A stretch of 16,561 nucleotides of DNA from contig DIKW01000043.1 of assembly GCA_002424705.1 (NCBI GenBank), positions 1 to 16,561 of the forward strand. The letters are read 5' to 3'. Below are positions 6,912 through 14,125 of this stretch, piece after piece (the first letter of the stretch is position 1; each line of letters opens with the position of its first letter). The position numbers and the translations under genes are program-made. The notes below the pieces were generated by a model. That model saw only the letters and a program-made list of their open reading frames with translations. It did no database searches and was not told the DNA's origin. Source of the DNA: Geobacter sp. UBA5608 (GTDB lineage: Bacteria; Desulfobacterota; Desulfuromonadia; Geobacterales; Pseudopelobacteraceae).

Positions 6912-8255
6912 ATGCGCGTTAGTGCGATACTGCTGACATTGATGCTGGCCTGGCTGGCCAATGCATGGGCTGAACAGGCCACGCTTGCGCAACTGACCCT
7001 GCGGGAAGCGATTGCACAAGGCCTGGAGCGCAACCATCAAGGCCGCGCCGCACAGTTCCAGGCTGAAGCGGCCCGCTCCGGGGCAACAGCGGCGGCGCTG
7101 CACTATCTGCCCAGTGTGACGCTGGAGGAGAGCTGGACCCGCTCCACCATGCCGGTCACCACCTTCATGATGAAGCTGAATCAGGGGCGTTTCAACCCAG
7201 CCGAGATGAATAGCCTCAACAACCCTGCGCCGGTGAACGACTTCAAGTCAGCGATCAGCGTTGAGCAGCCGCTGTTCATGCCTGAGGCCTGGGCGGCCCA
7301 GCGAGGGGCGCGTTACGGTGCTGAGCAGCAGGAGGCGATCGCCGAACAGTCCCGTGAACAGGTAGCCTTCAGCATTTTCCAGCGCTACCTGGCGGTACAG
7401 CAGGCTAAGGCTTTACTGCAGGCTACAGAAAAGGCCGTTGAAGAAGGTCGGGAGAGCCTGCGCCAGGCCTCTATCAGGGTAAAGGCCGGCTTGGGACTCA
7501 GATCCGATGAGTTGCGAGCCGAGACCAACCTGGCAATGACCGAACAGCAGGCCATCAGCGCTGCCAACAACCTGACCCTGGCTCGCATGCAGCTGGCACT
7601 GGCCCTGGGCGGCCACAGCGGCAGGCAGGTCGATGCAGTCGACGCGGTCAGCCTACGCCACCCTGGGCAACAACCGGCGCTGCTGATGCAGCTGGCACAG
7701 CACCAGCGCCGCGACCTGCTGGCCAGTGAGCGCGCAAAAGAACAGGCCGATGCCGCCCTGTTGCAGAGCCGTGCCGGATTCCTGCCTACCGTCGGGGCCT
7801 TCGGCTCCTGGCAGATGAACGACCACAACCGACCGTTCGGCCGCGAGCAGGACTCCTGGATAGCCGGCATCTCGGCACGCTGGAACCTGTTCGACGGCTT
7901 TCGCACCTGGAACAGAAGTAGCCAGACACTGGCTGCACGGTCTGCAGCGGTTGAACTGCTTGCCCAAAATCGTAAAGAGGTCGACTATCAAGTCCAAGAG
8001 GCCTGGCTGAGACACCAGGAGGCTGAAAAACGGCTACTGGTTGCCCGTAGCGCGGTAACTGCGGCGGAGGAGGCAACCCGCCTACTCTCCAAGCGGTTCG
8101 ATAACGCGCTGGCCACCATGCTGGAACTGCTTGATGCCCAGACAGCTCTTCATCAGGCGCGCGCCACGCTGGTTGAGAGCGATACGACCCTGACCCTGGC
8201 CACCGGACGCGTCTACTATGCTGCCGGCACCTTTCTGAAGGAGGTTCAGCAATGA
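6912..8255 (+). CDS. TolC-family outer membrane efflux protein
   Basis: Outer-membrane channel of the tripartite efflux system encoded downstream. It has 447 residues, normal for the OEP family. A Sec signal peptide occupies residues 1-20 (ending LANAWA, cleavage before EQ). Two OEP halves follow, each rich in long Ala/Gln/Glu heptad helices that build the periplasmic alpha-barrel: about 25-225 (starting LTLREAIAQGLERN) and about 240-440 (ending ALATMLELLDAQTALHQA). The conserved RWNLFDGFR segment near residue 320 belongs to the second half. There is no lipobox, unlike OprM/CusC types. ATG 6912 has GGGGGAG at 6901-6907 and is the first gene after the promoter. Its stop overlaps the next start by ATGA (8252-8255). 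The substrate cannot be read from the sequence. Confidence 0.93.
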   Translation: MRVSAILLTLMLAWLANAWAEQATLAQLTLREAIAQGLERNHQGRAAQFQAEAARSGATAAALHYLPSVTLEESWTRSTMPVTTFMMKLNQGRFNPAEMNSLNNPAPVNDFKSAISVEQPLFMPEAWAAQRGARYGAEQQEAIAEQSREQVAFSIFQRYLAVQQAKALLQATEKAVEEGRESLRQASIRVKAGLGLRSDELRAETNLAMTEQQAISAANNLTLARMQLALALGGHSGRQVDAVDAVSLRHPGQQPALLMQLAQHQRRDLLASERAKEQADAALLQSRAGFLPTVGAFGSWQMNDHNRPFGREQDSWIAGISARWNLFDGFRTWNRSSQTLAARSAAVELLAQNRKEVDYQVQEAWLRHQEAEKRLLVARSAVTAAEEATRLLSKRFDNALATMLELLDAQTALHQARATLVESDTTLTLATGRVYYAAGTFLKEVQQ

Positions 8256-9367
8256 ACCGACTGCCGTTACTGTTCTGTTTGTCCGCCCTTGGCATGTCGC
8301 TGGCCGCCCTTGGCGGATGCTCAAACTCCCACCCTCAGCCCCCCGTTGCGCAACAGACCCTCAAGGGCGTGCCGCTGGTGGCGGTTGCCACCAGCCAACA
8401 GGCGCTGACCGTCGAGCTGTCCGGCACGGTCAGGGCCCGCACCAGTGCCCTGGTTTCGGCGCGCATTCCGGGAACGGTCAACCTGCTGCAGGTGCGCGAA
8501 GGCGACCGAGTTCGCAAGGGACAACTGCTGGCCCGGCTGGAGGCACAGGAGCATGCCGCCCAGGCCAGCGCCGCAGGGGCAGGTATCGATGAGGCGCAAC
8601 GCGGACTTGACGAGGCGCTGGCACAGCGCGCACTGGCCGATGCCACCTTGAGCCGCTTCAAGGTGCTCTACGATGAACAGGCCCTGACCCGTCAGGAGTT
8701 CGAGACCCGCCAGACCGAGCGCGAGCTGGCCCATCAGCGGGTCGCACGGGCGGAAGCCCGTCTGCGCCAGGCACGTGAGAACGCACGTGCCGCCGGGACC
8801 ATGGCCGGTTACGCGCAGATCACCGCGCCGATCAGCGGCATTATCACCAGCAAGCAGGTCGATCTGGGGGCCACGGTCTTTCCGGGCCAACCGCTGTTTA
8901 TCATCGACGATGAATCCAGCTACCAGCTCGAACTGACCGTGCCTGAAAGCTACGCCGCCCTGGTGCGGCCCGGCACCCCGCTCCAGGTCAGCCTGGATAC
9001 GCTGAAAAAATCCGTCAATGCCTCCGTGTCCGAACTGGTACCGGCAGCCGATCCCGGCAGCCGCAGTTTTACCGCCAAGGCCACCCTGCGGCTAAGCGGT
9101 CTCAAAGGCGGCCTTTTTGGCCGGGCGACCCTTACCCTGGACGGCACCCGCACAACACTGCTGATTCCGAAACAAGCCCTTTTTGAACGGGGCGCCTTGA
9201 CGGCGGTCTGGTCGGTGGACCAGCACAATACCGTCAGGATGCGGCTGGTCAAGGTTGGCAAAACCACTGGCCAGCAGGTTGAGATACTGGCCGGGCTGAG
9301 CGACGGCGAACGGATCGTTGCCGCCCACTCGCCACAGCTGGTGGATGGCGCCAGGCTGGTTCAATAG
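8252..9367 (+). CDS. RND efflux membrane fusion protein (lipoprotein periplasmic adaptor)
   Basis: Periplasmic adaptor bridging the inner-membrane pump and the TolC-like channel. It has 371 residues. The signal peptide ends in a lipobox LGGC with the acylated Cys at residue 23, so the protein is lipid-anchored. Next come a first lipoyl half (about 55-95, with PGTVNLLQVREGDRVRKGQL), an alpha-helical hairpin (about 95-175), the second lipoyl half with APISGIITSKQVDLGATV (about 190-215), a beta-barrel domain (about 220-300) and a membrane-proximal domain ending in VEILAGLSDGERIV. This order is that of the HlyD/AcrA family. It overlaps the TolC-family gene by 4 nt, indicating coupling. A small unrelated gene separates it from the pump gene. 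Confidence 0.93.
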   Translation: MNRLPLLFCLSALGMSLAALGGCSNSHPQPPVAQQTLKGVPLVAVATSQQALTVELSGTVRARTSALVSARIPGTVNLLQVREGDRVRKGQLLARLEAQEHAAQASAAGAGIDEAQRGLDEALAQRALADATLSRFKVLYDEQALTRQEFETRQTERELAHQRVARAEARLRQARENARAAGTMAGYAQITAPISGIITSKQVDLGATVFPGQPLFIIDDESSYQLELTVPESYAALVRPGTPLQVSLDTLKKSVNASVSELVPAADPGSRSFTAKATLRLSGLKGGLFGRATLTLDGTRTTLLIPKQALFERGALTAVWSVDQHNTVRMRLVKVGKTTGQQVEILAGLSDGERIVAAHSPQLVDGARLVQ

Positions 9368-9394
9368 CGGCTGACCTGGATGACGGTTCCCCAT

Positions 9395-9400
9395 GGGAGG
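9395..9400 (+). promoter_or_regulatory. Ribosome binding site deciding the start of the small periplasmic gene
   Basis: GGGAGG lies 6 nt before ATG 9407. The in-frame ATG at 9380 has no comparable site and would put nine extra residues in front of the signal peptide. Confidence 0.75.
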
Positions 9401-9406
9401 GTTGTG

Positions 9407-9712
9407 ATGCGACTACTACTGACACTCTGTCTCCTGACAGGTCTGGCCGATGCCGCTCTGGCCGACAATTTCCGCTGCCCCAACGGCGCCATTGTCTCAA
9501 CCGGCGACACCATGGCCGAGGTCTACGTCGAATGCGATCCGCCCAGCTTCAAGAACGTACGCACCGAGTCGGAAGCCGGATACCGCGGCGCCACGATACT
9601 GATCAGCGTCGAGGAGTGGACCTATAACGAGGGCCCACACCGCCTGATGCATACCCTGACCTTCCGCAACGGCATACTGGAAAAAGTGCAGACCCTCGGC
9701 TACGGGAAATAG
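9407..9712 (+). CDS. Small secreted DUF2845-like protein within the efflux operon
   Basis: A 101-residue protein with a clear Sec signal peptide (about residues 1-20, ending ALA before DNF). The mature part, about 80 residues, begins FRCPNGAIVSTGDTMAEVYVECDPP, given here in parts: FRCPNG, then STGDTMAEV, then ECDPP. This Cys-x(n)-GD-x(n)-EV-x(n)-C-x-P pattern fits DUF2845, a family of small periplasmic proteins of unknown function. The two cysteines could form a disulphide. The rest (EEWTY, LTFRNGILEKV) resembles the BamE/SmpA-like alpha-beta fold, an inference from pattern only. It lies 39 nt after the adaptor gene and 3 nt before the pump gene, so it is very probably cotranslated with the pump. 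A role as an accessory or assembly factor is suggested by position, not shown. Confidence 0.8.
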   Translation: MRLLLTLCLLTGLADAALADNFRCPNGAIVSTGDTMAEVYVECDPPSFKNVRTESEAGYRGATILISVEEWTYNEGPHRLMHTLTFRNGILEKVQTLGYGK

Positions 9713-9715
9713 ACC

Positions 9716-12700
9716 ATGACTGAACCGTCACTCGGCTTTGCGGGCAAGGTGGCCCGCGCCTTCATCAACTCGAAGCTGACGCCGCTGATTGTATTGGCCG
9801 CGCTGCTGCTCGGCCTGTTCGCCATCAAGATGACCCCCCGCGAGGAGGAGCCGCAGATCTCGGTGCCGATGATCGACATCTATCTGCCGCTGCCCGGTTC
9901 ATCACCGCAAGAGGTGCAGGAACGGGTCGTCAAACCGTTTGAGGGCCGGCTGTGGGAGATCTCGGGCGTTGAATACCTTTACTCCATGAGTCGCCCCGGC
10001 ATGGGCATCATTACGGTGCGCTACAAGGTTGGCCAGAACATGGAGCAGTCGCTGGTCAAGCTGTACAACAAGGTGATGAGCAACCGCACCCTGCTGCCGG
10101 CTGGCGCTGGGGAACCGCTGGTGGTGGCCAAGTCGATCGACGATGTGCCGATCCTGGCCCTGACCCTCTGGTCAGACCGCTACGACCACGGCTGGCTGCG
10201 CAAGGTCGCTCGCGAGGTCTGCGACGAGCTTAAAAAAACCGACAACGTGGCCGAGGCAGAGATCAAGGGCGGCCTGAGCAGGCAACTGCGCGTGACCCTG
10301 GACGGCCCCCGGCTGGCAGGCTTTGGCATCTCACCGCTGCAGATCGCCGCAGCCTTGCAACAGGGCAACACCTCGCTCCCCTCCGGCACCTTCAGCGGAG
10401 ATAACCGTGAGATGCTGGTGGAGACCGGTCTGTTCCTGGACAGTGAACTATCGGTGCGCCAGCTGGTGGTGGGACTGCACAATGGCCGCCCGGTCTACCT
10501 GAGCGACGTGGCCCAGGTCAGTGACACACTCAAGGAGCCGGATGACTACGTCTTCATGGGGCTCGGCCAGGGCGCCGGCCACCGCCAGCTAAGCGGAAGC
10601 CCACATCAGGACTACCCTGCCGTGACGGTCTCGGTTGCTAAACGCAAGGGGGCCAATGCCACCTGGGTGGCCGATGACCTGCTGAAAAAAGTGGCATTCA
10701 TGAAAGGCCGGGTGATTCCGGCCGACGTGCAGGTGACGGTGACCCGCAACTACGGCGAGACCGCCCGCGAAAAAAACAACGAACTGCTGTTCCATATGTT
10801 CCTGGCCGCCATCTCGGTTACGATCCTGATCGCCCTGTTCATGGGCTGGCGGGCCGGGGCCGTGGCGGCCATCGCCATACCGGTCACCCTGGCGCTGACC
10901 ATGCTGATCTTCTACCTGATCGGCTACACCCTGAACCGGATCACCCTGTTTGCCCTGATCTTCTCGATCGGTATCCTGGTGGACGACGCCATCGTGGTGG
11001 TGGAGAACATCCACCGCTATTTCACCACTACCGTGCTTGAACCACTGGAAGCAGCCATCCGTGCGGTGGACGAGATCGGCAACCCGACGGTGCTGGCCAC
11101 CTTCGCCGTGATCGCCTCAATCCTGCCGATGGGCTTCGTGGGCGGCCTGATGGGCCCCTACATGCGGCCGATCCCGGTGGGGGCCAGCCTGGCCATGATC
11201 CTCTCCATGTTCATCGCCTTCATCGTGACCCCCTACTTCGCCTTTCGTCTGATGAAAGGTCAGCACCACAGTGGTAGTGAGCCGGAAGGCGAATCCAAAC
11301 TGACCGCCTTCTACCGCCACTGGATGGGACGCCTGTTGCACGACATCAAGCTGCGCAACGGTTTCCTGATCGCCGTAGTGCTGCTGCTGCTGGCCTCCTG
11401 CTCGCTGATCTATTTTAAGGCGGTCACGGTCAAGATGCTGCCCTTTGACAACAAGAACGAGCTGCAGGTGATCATCGATGCCCCGGAAGGTACCCCGCTG
11501 GAGCAGACTGCCCGCATGACCCGCGAGATGGGCGACGCCCTGCGAAGCGTGCCGGAGGTGACCGACTTCCAGCTCTACATCGGCACCAGCGCGCCCTTCA
11601 ACTTCAACGGCCTGGTGCGGCACTACTTCCTGCGCAAAGGACCGCACCTGGCCGATATCCAGGTCAACCTGCTGCACAAGGGGGACCGCACTGCCCAATC
11701 CCATGATGTGGCCAAAAAGATCCGGCCATTGCTCAAAGCCGTGGCCGACCGCTACCAGGCCCGGATCAAGGTGGCCGAAATCCCGCCGGGACCGCCGGTG
11801 CTCTCCACCCTGGTGGCCGAGATCTATGGTCCTGATGATCAGTCCCGCGCCACCATCGCCGAACAGGTGAAAAAGATATTCAGCGCCACCGCCGGTGTGG
11901 TGGATGTGGACTGGTACCGCGAGAGCGACCAGCCCAAGACCACCTTTGTGGTTGATAGCGAAAAGGCGGCCCTCTCAGGCATCAAGGTTGCCGACGTGGC
12001 CCGCACGCTGCAGATCGCCTTGGCCGGGCAAGACGCCGGGCTGCTGCACCTGCCCAATGAGAAGGAGCCGGTCGGCATCAACCTGCGACTGGCAACCGAC
12101 CAGCGCAGTTCGCTGGCCGACCTGGGGTCGATCAGCGTTCCCGGCCCCCGGGGCAACGTGCCGCTCTCGCAGCTAGTAACCGTGCTGACCGGCAGCGAGG
12201 CCAAGACGTTGTACCGTAAGAACCTAAAAAACGTGGTCTATGTGATCGGTGATGTGGCCGGTGAGATCGAGGCGCCGGTCTATGCCATCCTCAAGATGCA
12301 GCAACAGGTCGCCGACCTGCCGACCCCTGACGGTTCGAAGATCGAGATCCTGGCCTCCCGCCAACCCTGGTCGGAGGCGCAGATCGGCATGAAGTGGGAT
12401 GGCGAGTGGCACATCACCTACGAGGTGTTCCGTGATCTGGGGATCGCCTTCGGCGCGGTGATGGTGCTGATCTACATCCTGGTGGTGGCCTGGTTTAAGG
12501 ATTTCACCACGCCGCTGGTGATCATGGCGCCGATCCCGTTGACCCTGATCGGCATCCTGCCCGGCCACGCCCTGTTCGGCGCCTTTTTCACCGCCACCTC
12601 CATGATCGGTTTCATCGCCCTGGCCGGCATCATCGTCCGTAACTCGATCATCCTGATCGACTTTGCCGAGATGAAGCGAGCTGAGGGGATGCCGCTGGAT

Positions 12701-12949
12701 GAGGCGATCATCGAGGCCGGCGCGGTCCGTTTCCGGCCGATGCTGTTGACCGGAGCCGCCGTGGTGGTGGGCAGCTTCGTCATCGTCTTCGACCCGATCT
12801 TCCAAGGGCTGGCAATCGCCCTGATGTGCGGCGAGATCGCCTCGACCCTGCTGTCGCGGGTCACCATCCCGATCCTGTACTTCCTGGTGCAGGGTTGGAA
12901 GCAGCGGCACCATATCGGGCAGCACCAGGCTGCCGACACTTCCGCTTAA
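9716..12949 (+). CDS. RND-family efflux pump, inner-membrane permease (AcrB/HAE1-like)
   Basis: Proton-driven inner-membrane pump of the tripartite system. It has 1077 residues, near the family's usual 1020-1060. TM1 lies at about 20-40, followed by the PREEEPQISVPM motif of a common AcrB-like clade. The first large periplasmic loop runs to about 350, TM2-TM6 to about 520, an inter-half helix region and TM7 near 555, the second periplasmic loop to about 890, then TM8-TM12. The proton-relay pair in TM4 is intact: Asp423-Asp424 in ILVDDAIVVVENI. The TM10 position normally Lys (Lys940 in AcrB) reads Arg975 in AGIIVRNSIILIDF. An Asp-Asp pair with a basic partner fits drug or organic-solute export rather than CusA-type metal export, but the substrate is not determinable. 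It starts 3 nt after the DUF2845-like gene. Confidence 0.95.
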   Translation: MTEPSLGFAGKVARAFINSKLTPLIVLAALLLGLFAIKMTPREEEPQISVPMIDIYLPLPGSSPQEVQERVVKPFEGRLWEISGVEYLYSMSRPGMGIITVRYKVGQNMEQSLVKLYNKVMSNRTLLPAGAGEPLVVAKSIDDVPILALTLWSDRYDHGWLRKVAREVCDELKKTDNVAEAEIKGGLSRQLRVTLDGPRLAGFGISPLQIAAALQQGNTSLPSGTFSGDNREMLVETGLFLDSELSVRQLVVGLHNGRPVYLSDVAQVSDTLKEPDDYVFMGLGQGAGHRQLSGSPHQDYPAVTVSVAKRKGANATWVADDLLKKVAFMKGRVIPADVQVTVTRNYGETAREKNNELLFHMFLAAISVTILIALFMGWRAGAVAAIAIPVTLALTMLIFYLIGYTLNRITLFALIFSIGILVDDAIVVVENIHRYFTTTVLEPLEAAIRAVDEIGNPTVLATFAVIASILPMGFVGGLMGPYMRPIPVGASLAMILSMFIAFIVTPYFAFRLMKGQHHSGSEPEGESKLTAFYRHWMGRLLHDIKLRNGFLIAVVLLLLASCSLIYFKAVTVKMLPFDNKNELQVIIDAPEGTPLEQTARMTREMGDALRSVPEVTDFQLYIGTSAPFNFNGLVRHYFLRKGPHLADIQVNLLHKGDRTAQSHDVAKKIRPLLKAVADRYQARIKVAEIPPGPPVLSTLVAEIYGPDDQSRATIAEQVKKIFSATAGVVDVDWYRESDQPKTTFVVDSEKAALSGIKVADVARTLQIALAGQDAGLLHLPNEKEPVGINLRLATDQRSSLADLGSISVPGPRGNVPLSQLVTVLTGSEAKTLYRKNLKNVVYVIGDVAGEIEAPVYAILKMQQQVADLPTPDGSKIEILASRQPWSEAQIGMKWDGEWHITYEVFRDLGIAFGAVMVLIYILVVAWFKDFTTPLVIMAPIPLTLIGILPGHALFGAFFTATSMIGFIALAGIIVRNSIILIDFAEMKRAEGMPLDEAIIEAGAVRFRPMLLTGAAVVVGSFVIVFDPIFQGLAIALMCGEIASTLLSRVTIPILYFLVQGWKQRHHIGQHQAADTSA

Positions 12950-12959
12950 GGAGACTGCC

Positions 12960-13172
12960 ATGTACATCGAACGGATCGTCAGGATCGTGGCCGGCGCATT
13001 GATCGTAATCTCACTGTTGCTGGCACATTTTCATTCCCAGCAATGGCTCTGGTTCACCGGTTTTGTGGGCTTGAACCTGTTCCAGTCCGGCTTCACCCAG
13101 TTCTGCCCGCTGTTCGTCATCCTCGAAAAGATGGGGGTGCCGCGCTTTCCCACTGACGGCTGTTGCAAATGA
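12960..13172 (+). CDS. Small DUF2892 (YgaP-type) membrane protein
   Basis: A 70-residue protein with two hydrophobic segments (about 8-23 and 28-50). The N-terminal ERIVRIVAG, central FVGLNLFQSGFTQFCPL and trailing ILEKMGV are typical of DUF2892, also called the YgaP-like transmembrane domain. In other proteins this domain can be fused to rhodanese; here it stands alone. Three cysteines are present: one in FCPL at the membrane edge and an adjacent pair in the C-terminal DGCCK. AAGGAG at 12948-12953 gives a 6-nt spacing to ATG 12960. Its stop overlaps the next start by ATGA (13169-13172). The function is unknown; such genes often sit beside RND pumps or sulfur and redox genes. Confidence 0.88.
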   Translation: MYIERIVRIVAGALIVISLLLAHFHSQQWLWFTGFVGLNLFQSGFTQFCPLFVILEKMGVPRFPTDGCCK

Positions 13173-13999
13173 GCACCCGGATCACGATCCTCTGTGAGAA
13201 CTCGGTGGGACCGATCTCGGGCACCATGGGCGAGCATGGCTTCAGCGCCCTGGTTGAGCATGACGGAGAGACGCTGCTGTGGGATACCGGCCAGGGGCTG
13301 ACCCTGCTGCACAACGCCCAACGGATGAACAAAAACCTGCATCAGGTCCGGCAGGTGGCCCTGTCCCACGGCCACTATGACCACAGCGGCGGCCTGCTGC
13401 CGTTGTTACGGAGCTGCGGTCCGAAGCAGGTCTTCGGCCACCCCGGCATCTTCACCCCCCGCTACCGCCATAAAGACACCGGCGAATCGCTTGCGCTGGG
13501 GATGCCCTATCCACGCGACTACCTGGAAGGCCAAGGAGCGCAGTTCAACCTCTCCGATCAACCCCGCGAAATCCTCCCCAACATCTGGCTGACCGGCCAG
13601 GTGCCCCGGACCACTGTTTTTGAGTCCGGGGATTCCGGACTCTACACCGATACCTGCGGTTGCAAGCGCGATCCCTTTGACGACGACCAGTCGCTGATTA
13701 TCTCCTGCGACAAGGGTTTGGTAATCCTGTTGGGCTGCTGCCATGCCGGTCTGATCAACACCCTTGAACATATTGCCGCCAGCACCGGCCGTCGGGATAT
13801 CTACGCCGTGATTGGCGGCACCCACCTGGGTTTCAGCAGCCCTCACCAGCTTGAACAAACCATACAGCACCTCGCAATGTGGCAGATCCAAAAGCTTGCC
13901 GTCAGCCACTGCACCGGTTTTTCAGCAGCCTGTCGTCTACAGCAGGCCTTTCCAACCGCCTTCCAAAACGCCCAGGTTGGCTACTGCTTAAGCCTGTAG
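13169..13999 (+). CDS. MBL-fold metallo-hydrolase (COG1237 type)
   Basis: Predicted cytoplasmic metallo-beta-lactamase-fold hydrolase of 276 residues. The two-metal site is complete: His67-x-His69-x-Asp71-His72 in LSHGHYDHSGG, then His192 in GCCHAGL, His219 in GGTHLGF and His247 in SHCTGF. The opening TILCENSVGP...GEHGFSALVE and the WDTGQG motif place it in COG1237, the group containing archaeal MJ0301, often labelled a dihydropterin-ribofuranosyl-aminobenzene-phosphate synthase. That reaction belongs to methanopterin synthesis and should not be transferred here without evidence. Ten cysteines, including CGC and CC pairs, are many for this size. ATG 13169 overlaps the DUF2892 stop; an upstream in-frame TTG (13163) lacks support. 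It is the last gene of the efflux unit. Confidence 0.9.
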   Translation: MSTRITILCENSVGPISGTMGEHGFSALVEHDGETLLWDTGQGLTLLHNAQRMNKNLHQVRQVALSHGHYDHSGGLLPLLRSCGPKQVFGHPGIFTPRYRHKDTGESLALGMPYPRDYLEGQGAQFNLSDQPREILPNIWLTGQVPRTTVFESGDSGLYTDTCGCKRDPFDDDQSLIISCDKGLVILLGCCHAGLINTLEHIAASTGRRDIYAVIGGTHLGFSSPHQLEQTIQHLAMWQIQKLAVSHCTGFSAACRLQQAFPTAFQNAQVGYCLSL

Positions 14000-14003
14000 G
14001 ATC

Positions 14004-14029
14004 GGCCTAAACATTTGTTAGCCCCTTTT
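14004..14029 (+). terminator. Weak terminator candidate after the MBL-fold gene
   Basis: GGCCTAA (14004-14010) pairs with TTAGCC (14018-14023) if one C is bulged, leaving a 7-nt loop, and is followed by CCTTTTATTTT. The short imperfect stem makes this a modest candidate for the end of the efflux operon. Confidence 0.35.
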
Positions 14030-14060
14030 ATTTTAGCGATTCTTATGCTAGGTAAGTAAA

Positions 14061-14073
14061 AATAAAATTTATT
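14061..14073. repeat. AT-only palindrome in the pckG leader
   Basis: AATAAA (14061-14066) and TTTATT (14068-14073) are exact reverse complements around one A, about 50 nt before the pckG start, within an AT-rich stretch unlike the surrounding coding DNA. It overlaps TATTAT (14070-14075), a possible -10 with no good -35. The 126-nt gap must contain the pckG promoter, but I cannot place it with confidence. Confidence 0.4.
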
Positions 14074-14125
14074 ATCGTGAATTTGCGTACAAAATTTCTA
14101 TGTAACCGAAGGGGAGGCAGTAGAC

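Noticed and set aside
13163..13168. TTG start two codons upstream for the MBL-fold protein
   Set aside because: ATG 13169 forms a standard ATGA overlap with the preceding stop and gives a family-like N-terminus.
12960..13999. Naming the MBL-fold protein as a methanopterin biosynthesis enzyme
   Set aside because: The label comes from archaeal MJ0301; nothing in this window supports methanopterin synthesis.
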